Source: Rhodovastum sp963709085 (GTDB taxonomy: Bacteria > Pseudomonadota > Alphaproteobacteria > Acetobacterales > Acetobacteraceae). From it: a stretch of DNA of 64,000 bases. How positions within the stretch are numbered: the first letter of the stretch is position 1; every line of letters begins with the position of its first letter. The stretch is taken from contig CAVPVB010000007.1 of NCBI GenBank assembly GCA_963709085.1, forward strand, positions 2,356,001-2,420,000, read 5' to 3'. A program made the position numbers and the translations under genes. The notes beneath the pieces are model-generated. The model did not search any database and was not told where the DNA came from. It saw nothing but the letters and a program-made list of their open reading frames with translations. Positions 29,210-37,695 of this stretch are shown here, piece after piece.

Positions 29210-29920
29210 TCAGCCGCCGGCGAGCGCCGCCAGCCAGGCGCGCACGCCGGCGGCATCGCCGAAACTGTCCTGCACCCGCAGGCCGATGCCGCCCAACTGC
29301 CGCGCAGCGTGCATGCCGTCCTCATCAGTCACGTCGTCGCCGACATACACGGGCACCCGGCCGGCAAAAGGCGGGCGCGCCATCAGGCGATGCACCGCCC
29401 TGCCCTTGTCGGCGCCGCGCGGCCTCACCTCCCACGCCATCAGCGCCGGCGTCAGGGTGAATAAGGCGGCATCGCCGTCCAGCAGCGACAGCAGGGCCTG
29501 GTGCAGCGCCGGGCCGGCGGCCGGTTCCAGCCGGTAGTGCAGAACAAAACCGTGCGCCTTGCGCTCCAGCAGGACGCTCCGGTAGCGCGCCGCCTCCCGC
29601 TCGGCCCGGTCCAGCCAGCCGGCCGGCAGCGCCGGCAGGTCCGGCCGCTCCAGCGCGGCCCCCGGCGCCGGGCGGAGGGCGGCGCCATGCTCGCCCGCCA
29701 CCGCATAGGGCACGCCGTCCAGCAATGCCTCGACCTGCTCGACCGGCCGGCCGCTGACCACTGCCATTGCGTCATCCAGCGCCGCCCGCAACCGGCGCAG
29801 GGCGGGCAGCAGCCCGGGCGGCACCACCACGGCGGCGGGCGTCGGCGCGATATCGAGCAGCGTGCCATCGAGGTCGAGCAGCAAGGCGGCACGCGCCGGC
29901 AGGCTCAGCGGGGGCAGCAA
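29210..29920 (-). CDS. otsB: Trehalose-6-phosphate phosphatase
   Basis: 236-residue HAD-family phosphatase that releases trehalose from trehalose-6-P. HAD motif I LLDLDGTLLDIAP (~14-26), motif II region AVVSGRPVEQVEALL, EHGAALRP, and motif III/IV near ADKGRAVHRL and VYVGDDVTDEDGM. The only in-frame start at the family N-terminus is TTG 29918-29920 (LLPPLSLPARAALLL). An ATG at 29922-29924 is in a different frame. otsA (synthase) is not in the window. The histidine-kinase gene ends ten bases upstream. Confidence 0.87.
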   Translation of the reverse strand: MLPPLSLPARAALLLDLDGTLLDIAPTPAAVVVPPGLLPALRRLRAALDDAMAVVSGRPVEQVEALLDGVPYAVAGEHGAALRPAPGAALERPDLPALPAGWLDRAEREAARYRSVLLERKAHGFVLHYRLEPAAGPALHQALLSLLDGDAALFTLTPALMAWEVRPRGADKGRAVHRLMARPPFAGRVPVYVGDDVTDEDGMHAARQLGGIGLRVQDSFGDAAGVRAWLAALAGG

Positions 29921-29930
29921 TCATGCCCAA

Positions 29931-31617
29931 TTATCCCTCGCCGCCGGCAGGGGCGCCAGCCTGGTTCGCCCCGGCCGAGGGCGGATCGGGGGCGCGCGGG
30001 AAGAACAGGGCCAGTGTCGTGCCCAGGCCCGGAACGCTGTGCACCGACAGCGAGCCGCCGGACTGCTTGGTGAAGCCGAACACCTGCGGCAAGCCAAGCC
30101 CCGAGCCCTTGCCGACCTCCTTGGTGGTGAAGAACGGCTCGAACGCATGGGCGATGATCTCGGGCGACATGCCGACGCCGGTATCGGTGACCGCGACCCG
30201 CACATATTCGCCCGCGGCAAGTTCGAGCGCCGCCGCCGCCTTGGCATCGAGGCTCATATTGCTCATCGCGATCGTCACCGTGCCGCCCCGCGGCATGGCA
30301 TCGCGCGCGTTCAGCACCAGGTTGAGCAGCGCCGACTGGAACTGGCCGGGGTCGATCCGGCAGCTCCAGAGCCCCGGTTCGGCGGTGAGGACGACGCGCA
30401 CCGCATCGCCGCCGCCGCGATGCAGCAAATCCGCCATATCCTCGGCGATGTCGCTTACCCGGCTGCGCACGGCGTGCAGCACCTGCCGGCGCGAGAAGGT
30501 CAGCAATTGCGATGTCATGTGCGCGCCACGGCTGATCGCGCGCAGGGCGTTGCCGATCAGCCGGTCGGTGCGCGCGATGTCGTTGCTGGTCGCGGCGGCG
30601 CGGGCCGTTTCCAGATTGCCCGCGACGGCCTGCAGCAGGTTGTTGAAATCGTGCGCAATACTGCCGGTGAGCTGGCCGACCGCCTCCATCTTCTGCGCCT
30701 GCATGAGCTGGCGCTCCATGTCGCGCCGGGCGGTGACATCGCGGGTGATCTTGGCGAAGCCGGCCGGCCGGCCGTCATCGTCAACGATGGCGTCGATGAC
30801 GACGCTGGCCCAGAAGAGGCTGCCGTCACGCCGCCGCCGCCAGCCCTCGGCCTCGTAGTGCCCCGTCTGCGCGGCAACGGCCAGGGCCCGCTCCGGCACC
30901 CCTGCGGCGAGGTCTTCCTCGGTATAGAAGCAGGTATAGGAGCGGCCGATGATCTCCTCGGCCCGGTAGCCCTTGATGCGCTCGGCGCCGGAGTTCCAGC
31001 TGATCACCCGGCCCTGCGGGTCGAGCATGAAAATGGCAAAGTCGGTGACGCCCTGCACCAGGCGCTCGAAAAGGCGTTCGCTCTCGCGCAACGCCGCGTC
31101 CCGCTCGGCCAGCTCACGGGTGAGTGTCGCCTCGGCGTCGCGATAAGCGGTGATGTCCTGGATGATGCCGGCGATGCGCCGTGGCTGGCGCGAGACCGGA
31201 TCGACCTCCACCACGGCGCCGCGCTGCACCACCCACACCCAGCTTCCGTCCGGATGGCGGACGCGATACTCGGCGGCGCAGGGCCGGCCGGCGCAGGCGG
31301 CGGCAAGGCAGGCCTCCAGTGTGATGCGGTCATCCGGATGCACCTGTTGTGCCAGCCAGGCGGCCCATTTGGGGTTGGGCAGACTGCGTGCCGGTCAGCT
31401 TCACCCATTGGCGCGCCGGCGCCCCGCCCAGTACCTTGCCAGCGCGATGGTCCAGCCGCAGGCAAGCGCCGCCGACATCGTATTCCCAAAGACCGAGACG
31501 CGCGCTGTTCAGCACCAGCCGGAGCCGCGCCATGGATTCGCGCAATCGAACAACTGCATGTGACACGCCACCGCTTGGTGCCGCACCGGTGAGGAAGGCT
31601 CCCCCGTCCATGGACAT
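29931..31617 (-). pseudogene. PAS-domain sensor histidine kinase, broken by a one-base insertion
   Basis: The main frame carries the second half of a PAS_3 fold (VHPDDRITLEACLAAAC, SWVWVVQRGAVV), a second PAS (FAIFMLDPQGRVISWNSGAERIKGY ... GRSYTCFYTEED) and a HisKA_2-type kinase core: SIAHDFNNLLQAVAGNLE (phospho-His), NLVLNARDAM, DTGVGMSPEII and GKGSGLGLPQVFGF. It ends at TAA 29931. The N-terminus (MSMDGGAFLTG ... LVLNSARLGLWEYDVG) is in the adjacent frame from ATG 31615-31617. Removing one base near 31380-31395 joins them and gives 561 residues. Ligand unknown. No response regulator is adjacent. Confidence 0.75.
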
Positions 31618-31745
31618 TAGTGCGTCCAAGCCTATTTGATTACCGTCTCCAGGTGGGATCACGCCGGGGTGAAATAAAGAGCGGCATGGCCATGCAGCCT
31701 CCGATCGCGCTGCACCGCACGCCTGAGCGGTACGCGTCGATCCTC

Positions 31746-32477
31746 TTAGGCGGCCTGCAGCAGCACCGGCGCCGCCTGTTGGGCGGCCAGCGTCACCAGA
31801 ATAGGCCGGTGGTCGGACCGGTGGCGCGGCAGCACGGCGCTGTGCAGGCTGGTCAGGTCGCGCACCAGGCAGCGGTCGATGCGCAGCGGCACGATATCGC
31901 CCATCACATGGGTCGAATGGCGCGGCCCCACGTCCTGAAAACCGGGCAGCAGCGCCGGCCCCACCAGATTGTAGTCGCCCAGCACCGCCGCCCGATGCGG
32001 CAGCGCCCGGGCAATCCGCCGCAACTGCCGCCGGTTCAGCACCTGCCCGTGCGACAGGTGCACGTTGGCGATGCCGATGCCGTCCAGCTCGACGATCTGG
32101 GATATCCGCTCGAACATCGAGCCGGCCTGCAGCGGCAGCACCTTTGGCGGATGCGGCAGCGGCCGCGGGCTCCATACCGCCAGCCCATGGATTCGCCCGG
32201 GCATGGGGGTACGCCAGTAATGGCCGCCCACATGTTCGGCCAGCCCGTCGATGGCGTACGTCGCCTCCTGCATCAGCATGATGTCGGGCCGGTGGCGCCG
32301 GATCAGGCGGGCCACATCGTCCAACGTGGCACCGGTCAGCCGCAGCAGATTCCAGCTGATGATCGTCACCGCGGGCGTGCCGGGATCGGGCGCATCAAAC
32401 GCCCCCTGCGGCGTGCGGCGCACCCGCTGGATCAATTGCCTGTAGGTTTGCCGCATTTTGTCCCGCCGGTCGGCCAT
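31746..32477 (-). CDS. Endonuclease/exonuclease/phosphatase (EEP) family protein
   Basis: 243 residues. EEP fold motifs: TIISWNLLRLTG, IMLMQEATYAIDGL (metal Glu), NVHLSHGQVLNRRQ, VLGDYNLVG and the C-terminal HRSDHRPILV (His/Asp catalytic pair). There is no secretion signal, so the substrate could be nucleic acid or a phospholipid/inositol phosphate. Start ATG is 32475-32477. The flanking genes give no clue. Confidence 0.75.
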   Translation of the reverse strand: MADRRDKMRQTYRQLIQRVRRTPQGAFDAPDPGTPAVTIISWNLLRLTGATLDDVARLIRRHRPDIMLMQEATYAIDGLAEHVGGHYWRTPMPGRIHGLAVWSPRPLPHPPKVLPLQAGSMFERISQIVELDGIGIANVHLSHGQVLNRRQLRRIARALPHRAAVLGDYNLVGPALLPGFQDVGPRHSTHVMGDIVPLRIDRCLVRDLTSLHSAVLPRHRSDHRPILVTLAAQQAAPVLLQAA

Positions 32478-32601
32478 AATTATACCGTAAATTTGATCGC
32501 CGGATGGGCTGCCGACAATCGCGCGTTCCGCCGGTCAGGTCGGCGAAATCAGACCGGCGAAACAGGCTTGGTATTCCAAGACCGGGACGCTGCTTCCCCC
32601 C

Positions 32602-33135
32602 TCAGGCTGCTGCCGATTGCGGGGTCTTGACGATGCGCGACGGGTCGTAGCCCTGCTCGGCCGCGATCGACAGGGCACGGTCGTAATCGGCCGGGTCCAG
32701 ACGCGGGGTGCGGGACAACAGCCAAAGCCGGCGCCGCCGCGGCGTGCCCACCAGCGCCCAACGGTAGTCGGGGTCGAGCCCCAGCACCCAGTAATCGCCA
32801 TTGAACAAATGGAAGAACGTCACCACCAGCTTCGCCCCGCTGGCATCGACCGGCTTTGCCGACCCGTGCACCGATGTGGTCCGCATCCCGGCATTGGCGT
32901 TGCGCGCAACGTTGAGAACATCCACGGTGCCTTTGCGCCGGCGCGCATAGGTCGCGGTGACATCGACGCTGCGCCGCCCGAAGCCGTCCTCTTCCGGATT
33001 CGGCAGCCTTGCCACCTCGAACCAGGTGCCCAGGTAGCGGTCGAGATCGACTTTCGCCACGGTCGCGGGCGGATTGTCGACGATTTTGCCGCGCCGGAAA
33101 CTGTTGCGTACGGCAAGGAGCATGTTTGCGATCAT
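32602..33135 (-). CDS. Lipocalin (Blc) family protein
   Basis: About 177 residues. Motif 1 LGTWFEVARLPNPEEDGF and the strands VDVTATYARRRKG, KLVVTFFHLFNGDYWVLGLDPDYRWALVGTPRRRRLWLLSRTP are characteristic of Blc-type lipocalins that bind lysophospholipids at membranes. The N-terminus MIANMLLAVRNSF is weakly hydrophobic; no lipobox cysteine is seen, unlike E. coli Blc. ATG at 33133-33135 gives only 17 bases to the divergent hydrolase gene, so the true start could be slightly internal. Confidence 0.8.
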   Translation of the reverse strand: MIANMLLAVRNSFRRGKIVDNPPATVAKVDLDRYLGTWFEVARLPNPEEDGFGRRSVDVTATYARRRKGTVDVLNVARNANAGMRTTSVHGSAKPVDASGAKLVVTFFHLFNGDYWVLGLDPDYRWALVGTPRRRRLWLLSRTPRLDPADYDRALSIAAEQGYDPSRIVKTPQSAAA

Positions 33136-33152
33136 GAGGGAACAATCTGGGC

Positions 33153-34754
33153 ATGCCGGACGCAGTTGCAACCATCCCGCCGAGCCGGGTCGCCGCGCCC
33201 GCGCCGCGCGGCCGGAATGTCTGGCGCCTGTTGGTCGCCCTTGCCGCCGTGCTGGGGGTCGCCATCGCGTTATGGAATCTGCAGGCCGCCACTGACGGCC
33301 TCTCCATCCAGGCCGACCACGCCGGCACCATCCCGCTCACCGTGTTCCGCCCCGCCGCCGCCGGCCGCGCGCCGATAGTGGTGATCGGGCACGGCTTCGC
33401 CGGCTCGCGCCAGCTCATGCAGCCTTTCGCCCTCACCCTCGCCCGCGCCGGCTACATCGCGGTAACCTTCGATTTCCCCGGCCATGGCCGCAACCCGACC
33501 CGCCTGAACGGCGGCATTACCAATGATAAAGCCGCCGCCGCGAGCCTGCTGGACGCGATCGACCAGGTGGTTGCCTATGCCCGCGCCCGCCCCGACGGCG
33601 ACGGCCGGCTCGCCTTGCTCGGCCACTCCATGGCCTCCGACACGGTGGTGCAGTACGGGCGAACCCATCCGGACATCGACGCCACGATCGCCGTCTCGGC
33701 CTTCGTGCGCGGCGCCGACCCGGACCGGCCGCGCAACCTGCTGGTCATTGTCGGGGCGCTGGAACCGGCCTTCCTGCACCGCGAAGGCGAGCAACTCGTG
33801 GCCATGGCCTCCGGCGGCGCGGTGGCGCCGGGCGTCACCTACGGCGACCGGCAGGCCGGCACCGCCCGCCGCCTGGTGATTGTCCCCGGCGCCGAGCATA
33901 TCGGCGTGCTCTACAGCGCCGACAGCCTGACTGCCGCGCGCGACTGGCTGGACGGGATTTTTGGTCGGCAGATGGCTGACCGGCTGGCCGGCGATCGGCA
34001 CGCATGGGGGGCAGTGCCGTCGCGCGGCCCCTGGCTCGCCCTGCTGTTCACCGCGCTGGTGGCGCTCGGCTGGCCGCTTGCCGCGCTGCTGCCGGTGCTG
34101 GCCGAGCCGCCGGCGGGCGCCGGCCTGCCCTGGCGCCACCTGTGGCTGGTGGCCGGGCTGCCGGCGATCCTTACGCCGCTGCTGCTGCGCCCGCTGCCGC
34201 CCGACCTGCTGCCGCTGCTGCTGGGCGATTATCTGGCCCTGCATCTGGGCGTGTACGGGCTGCTGATGCTGGCGATGATGGCTTGGTTGCGGGTGCCGCT
34301 CGCCGGGCTGCGTCCGTCGCGCGCGGTGCTGGCCGCGGCCTGCGGCATTGCCGCCTGGGGCGTGCTCGGCATCGGATTGCCGATCGACGCCTATTTCACT
34401 TCGTTCATTCCCACCGGCGAGCGGCTGCTGATGCTGCCGCTGGTGCTGGCCGGTACGCTGCCCTGGTTTATCGCCGACGAATGGCTGACCCGCGGCGCCG
34501 CCGCCCCGCGCGGCGCCTATGTGGTGACGAAATTATGTCTGCTGCTGTCGCTGGCGCTGGCGATTGCGCTGAACCTGCACCGGCTGTTCTTCCTCATCAT
34601 CATCCTGCCGGTGATCATGGTGTTTTTCACCGTGTATGGCCTGTTCAGCACCTGGTCGTGGCGCGCCACCCGCACGCCGTTGCCGGCCGCGCTGGCCAAC
34701 GCGCTGTCGCTCGCCTGGGCCATCGCCGCCACGTTCCCGATGATTGCCCGCTGA
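33153..34754 (+). CDS. Alpha/beta hydrolase fused to a polytopic membrane domain
   Basis: 533 residues. Membrane helix ~25-45 (LLVALAAVLGVAIALWNL), then an alpha/beta hydrolase domain (~55-290): VVIGHGFAGS (oxyanion region), FDFPGHGRNPTR, nucleophile elbow LALLGHSMASDTV, a likely acid in LLVIVGALEP, and His in VPGAEHIGVL. The C-terminal ~240 residues hold six to seven hydrophobic helices (WLALLFTALVALGWPLAALL, LLLGDYLALHLGVYGLLMLAMM, VLGIGLPIDAYF, LLSLALAIALNLHRLFFLIIILPVIMVFFTVYG). Substrate unknown; it may act on lipids or act as a membrane esterase. Confidence 0.75.
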   Translation: MPDAVATIPPSRVAAPAPRGRNVWRLLVALAAVLGVAIALWNLQAATDGLSIQADHAGTIPLTVFRPAAAGRAPIVVIGHGFAGSRQLMQPFALTLARAGYIAVTFDFPGHGRNPTRLNGGITNDKAAAASLLDAIDQVVAYARARPDGDGRLALLGHSMASDTVVQYGRTHPDIDATIAVSAFVRGADPDRPRNLLVIVGALEPAFLHREGEQLVAMASGGAVAPGVTYGDRQAGTARRLVIVPGAEHIGVLYSADSLTAARDWLDGIFGRQMADRLAGDRHAWGAVPSRGPWLALLFTALVALGWPLAALLPVLAEPPAGAGLPWRHLWLVAGLPAILTPLLLRPLPPDLLPLLLGDYLALHLGVYGLLMLAMMAWLRVPLAGLRPSRAVLAAACGIAAWGVLGIGLPIDAYFTSFIPTGERLLMLPLVLAGTLPWFIADEWLTRGAAAPRGAYVVTKLCLLLSLALAIALNLHRLFFLIIILPVIMVFFTVYGLFSTWSWRATRTPLPAALANALSLAWAIAATFPMIAR

Positions 34755-35017
34755 CGCGTTTTGTCTCCCCGATGGGAGGCGGCGCGGGCCGGACAACAGG
34801 TCTGGATTGTGTGCGGCCGGCGCAAGGCGGGCGCCAAGCGTTACAATGTGGCATGACCATTTACAATCATGCAATAAGAGGAGGCGCATTCCCGAAAACA
34901 ACACACCGCTCAGGCATCGTCGGACCATAGCCTTCGTGCCAAGCGGGCCGGCGTCGCCGGTGGCGACCCGATCAGACACTCAGCTTCCCGCGTCATCAGA
35001 TCGAGGTGGATATACGC

Positions 35018-35731
35018 ATGCCGCCGGCACTATTCGCAGCTTTCATGGCGATGTGGCTGATCCTAAGTCCCGCCGCCGCGCAGACCATGCCGCCTCCGGG
35101 GGCGCCTCCGGGCACCGCACCAGCCGAGACCGGTTCGCCGGACGCAGCCAAAGCGAGTTCAGGTTCGGTGTCGCACTCGGTATTGAAGGCGATAACCTAT
35201 AAGGTCACCACCACCACCGTCGGCCTCACCATCTATTCCGTCGCCGCCGGCGGCGTGGCGGCCGGCGCGGCGTTGGAGGCGTTCGGTCTGGTAGCCTCAA
35301 TGGCGGTCTACACGGCGAATGACTATCTCTGGACGAGCAACGTGCCGCCGCCGGTAAAGCAGGACAACAGCCAGTCTCTCAACGCGAGTGATGAATTCTG
35401 GAAAACAACCAAAAAATATCTTACCTATAGAGTGTCGACCATCTGGATCAAGGCGATCAAGATGGCAGCGCTTTACGCCTATACCGGTTCGGCGGCGACC
35501 ACGCTGGTGGCTGGCTCAGCGGCCAGTTTATTGGCCGCGGGGGTTTTCTATGCTAACAACATGGCGTGGGATTATTATGATTTCGACACGGCCAAGCCGT
35601 CCCCGGCAACGCGGCCCCAGGTAGCGCCGCCCCAGATAGCACCATCGCCGCCCGCAGCCTTCCCGTCCGCGCCGGTAATCGCACGCATCCCGGAAGGTGC
35701 ACCGCTCATGGAAGCCGCGCCAAAATCCTGA
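35018..35731 (+). CDS. Exported protein with two DUF2061-like membrane repeats
   Basis: 237 residues. Signal peptide MPPALFAAFMAMWLILSPAAAQ, a Pro/Ser linker, then VLKAITYKVTTTTVGLTIYS ... YTANDYLW (about 50-105), which matches the DUF2061 pattern (K-A-x-T-Y-K-x-T to Y-x-x-N-x-x-x-W). A second copy, YLTYRVSTIWIKAIKMAALY ... YANNMAWDYYD (about 125-185), follows. The tail is Pro/Ala-rich. Start ATG 35018-35020 has GAGGTGGA eight bases upstream. DUF2061 proteins are small membrane proteins of unknown function; a tandem, signal-peptide-bearing form is unusual. A 263-bp gap upstream has no other gene. Confidence 0.6.
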   Translation: MPPALFAAFMAMWLILSPAAAQTMPPPGAPPGTAPAETGSPDAAKASSGSVSHSVLKAITYKVTTTTVGLTIYSVAAGGVAAGAALEAFGLVASMAVYTANDYLWTSNVPPPVKQDNSQSLNASDEFWKTTKKYLTYRVSTIWIKAIKMAALYAYTGSAATTLVAGSAASLLAAGVFYANNMAWDYYDFDTAKPSPATRPQVAPPQIAPSPPAAFPSAPVIARIPEGAPLMEAAPKS

Positions 35732-35742
35732 CCGAAAAAGAA

Positions 35743-35806
35743 TGGATTCTAAAGGCTCCGCCTTTAGCGGGGTCCAGGGGCAGAGCCCCTGGCCTTACCT
35801 TGCTTC
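35743..35806. repeat. Palindromic repeat, copy 4 (half-length)
   Basis: Shorter copy: ATTCTAAAGGCTCCGCCTTTAG followed by the family arm GGGGTCCAGGGGCAGAGCCCCTGGCCTT. It lies in the gap between the DUF2061-like gene and the stop of the FKBP gene. The AAAGGC...GCCTTT stem could work as a two-way terminator. Confidence 0.7.
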
Positions 35807-36232
35807 CTAGCGCACCCCAACCAGTTCGACATCGAAGATAAGCGTCGCATTCGGCGGAATCACCCCGCCGGCGCCGCGGGCGCCGTAGCCCAGTTCCGGC
35901 GGGATGATCAGGGTGCGCTGGCCGCCGACCTTCATGCCGGCGACCCCCTCCTCCCAGCCTTGGATCACCCGCCCGGCGCCGAGCGGAAAGGTCAGGGGTT
36001 GGCCGCGGTCGTGCGAGCTGTCGAATTTGAAGCCCTTGTTGCCGGGCGCGGCGGCGTCGTACAGCCAGCCGGTATAGTGGACGATGACGGTCCTGCCGCT
36101 GGCGGCGATCTCGCCGAAGCCGATCTTGCGGTCGATCACTTGCAAATCCTTCGGGGCCGGGGTCTGGGCGCGCGCGGGCAGCGCGAGCAGGGTGGCAGCG
36201 GTGGCGACCAGCAGGCGGCGGGTGGGTTTCAT
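35807..36232 (-). CDS. FKBP-type peptidyl-prolyl isomerase
   Basis: 141 residues. Signal peptide MKPTRRLLVATAATLLALPARA, then a single FKBP domain: VIVHYTGWLYD, FDSSHDRGQPLTFPLGAGRVIQGWEEG, GGQRTLIIPPELGYGARGAGGVIPPNATLIFDVELV. All drug/peptide-pocket residues of the fold (Y, F, D, W, I, Y) appear present. It folds exported proteins in the periplasm. Thirty-five bases after the antiporter gene on the same strand. Confidence 0.92.
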   Translation of the reverse strand: MKPTRRLLVATAATLLALPARAQTPAPKDLQVIDRKIGFGEIAASGRTVIVHYTGWLYDAAAPGNKGFKFDSSHDRGQPLTFPLGAGRVIQGWEEGVAGMKVGGQRTLIIPPELGYGARGAGGVIPPNATLIFDVELVGVR

Positions 36233-36267
36233 GTCAGCCTCTCTTGGCAGGTTCGTCAAATTCACGA

Positions 36268-37452
36268 TCAGGCACTGCGCATGGGCTCCGGCGGCGCCAC
36301 GCTCGTCGCATATTCCGCCACCGGGGTCGGCTCGTCCGGAAACGCCGGCTGGAACCAGCGCTGGGCGATCAGCGTCGGCACCACGGCGCTGCCGATCACC
36401 GCGGTCACCAGAATGGTGTATTGCTGCTGGTCGATGATGTGGTTGGTCAGGCCGAACAGGGCCGAGATCGAGCCGAAGGTCAGGCCGGTCGACATCAGCA
36501 GGGTGGTGTACATGCCCTCGCGCGGCACGAAGCTGAACAGGCGCGTCAGCGGCAGGATGCCGACGAACTTGGTCACCATCTTGATCGCCAGGAAGGCCAG
36601 GATCAGCCCGCCCGCCGCAATCACCGCCTTCGCCTCCACCAGCGAGCCGGCCTTGAGGAAATAGAACGGCGTCAGCAGCGTGAAAGCGACCACGCGCATT
36701 CGCTTGGGCAGTTCCTGATCGCGCAGGAAGGTCGGCGCCAGCACCATGCCGACCAGATAGGCCGGCAGCACCGCCTCGCTGCCGGCGACACTCGCCAGGC
36801 CGCCGAGGAACAGCAGCACCAGGGTGAGAAACTTGGTCTGCGGCTCGCTCATCCGCTCGCCCAGCAGCGCCAGTATGCGCGGCGCGAATTTCGCCAGCAG
36901 CAACAGAGAAACCACGGTGACGGCCACGAAGCCGGCCAGCCGCATGTCGTAATGCGCGAACACCAGCCCGAGCGCCAGCACCGTGCCCAGATCGTTCACG
37001 AAGCAGGCGGCCAGGATGATCTTGCCGAGTTCCGTGCGGTTGAACCCGGTCTCGATCATGACCGCATAGACCACCGCCACCGAGGTGGTGGACAGCGCAA
37101 TGCCGGCGATCTGCGCCTGGTCCCACGGCCAGCCCACCACGTAGCGGGCGAAGCAGAACACGCCCAGATAGGGCGCCAGGAAGCCGACCATGCCGATGGT
37201 CATGCTCGACCAGAAATTGCGCCGCACCACCTGCGGGTCGATCTCCGCCCCGGCCAGGAAGGTCAGCAGGATGGCGCCGAATCCGGCGAGGAAATTCACC
37301 CACGGCGCCAGCGGCAGCCCGACGATGTTGCCGGCCACCGCGCCCACCACGATTTCGATCAGGGCCACTGAAATGGCCACCCAGACCGAAACGACCGAGG
37401 CGACCAGCGCCAGACCGATCCAGAGCGCAGACGCCAGCCAGACATTGTCCAT
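36268..37452 (-). CDS. Cation/proton antiporter (CPA2, Na+/H+ exchanger domain)
   Basis: 394 residues, about 12-13 helices and no RCK domain (so unlike the 683-2491 protein). Visible family landmarks: FLAGAEIDPQVVRRNFWSS, STTSVAVVYAVMIETGFNRTELGKIILAACFVNDLGTVLALG (the ion-binding ND pair), and STGLTFGSISALFGLTNHIID. Start ATG 37450-37452 (MDNVWLASALWIGLA) has GGAGGAGGG nine bases upstream. The ~110-base leader is structured and may carry a cation-sensing riboswitch (see 37453-37563). Confidence 0.85.
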   Translation of the reverse strand: MDNVWLASALWIGLALVASVVSVWVAISVALIEIVVGAVAGNIVGLPLAPWVNFLAGFGAILLTFLAGAEIDPQVVRRNFWSSMTIGMVGFLAPYLGVFCFARYVVGWPWDQAQIAGIALSTTSVAVVYAVMIETGFNRTELGKIILAACFVNDLGTVLALGLVFAHYDMRLAGFVAVTVVSLLLLAKFAPRILALLGERMSEPQTKFLTLVLLFLGGLASVAGSEAVLPAYLVGMVLAPTFLRDQELPKRMRVVAFTLLTPFYFLKAGSLVEAKAVIAAGGLILAFLAIKMVTKFVGILPLTRLFSFVPREGMYTTLLMSTGLTFGSISALFGLTNHIIDQQQYTILVTAVIGSAVVPTLIAQRWFQPAFPDEPTPVAEYATSVAPPEPMRSA

Positions 37453-37563
37453 AGAGCCCTCCTCCATGCCACGACGCCGCGAGGGTTACCCGCGATCGCA
37501 TTGAAATGCATGCCGAGGAGGCAATGGCCGAACCCCACCGCACGCCGCAGCGATAGGGGTCAT
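37453..37563 (-). promoter_or_regulatory. Structured leader of the antiporter gene; possible Li+/cation riboswitch (nhaA-I-like) with leader ORF
   Basis: Minus-strand leader between 37563 and the antiporter ATG. It contains CGCGGGTAACCCTCGCGG (a hairpin with GGGTAACCC at its tip) and then GGCATGGAGGAGG just before the start codon, so the stem can control access to the ribosome site. The layout (conserved hairpin, then GCATGGAGGAGG overlapping the Shine-Dalgarno, ahead of a cation antiporter) resembles what I recall of the nhaA-I motif; this is from memory and not checked. A 25-codon frame (ATG 37561-37563, GGAGG five bases upstream) ends at the TAA inside the GGGTAACCC hairpin. Confidence 0.35.
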
Positions 37564-37695
37564 CCTCCCTCCGGAGGGCGGTTTTGGGGAACCCCATCCC
37601 CCAAATCATCGTGGAATGCTAAGCCGGTTCGACACCGCCTTCAACGCCCCGGGCGGGGGCTACGGCGGCACGCACGGAAGGCCGCGGACGTCGCC

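Noticed and set aside
34755..35017. 25-codon frame at about 34852 and a weak hairpin after the hydrolase gene
   Set aside because: No ribosome site and no conservation evidence; not reported as a gene.
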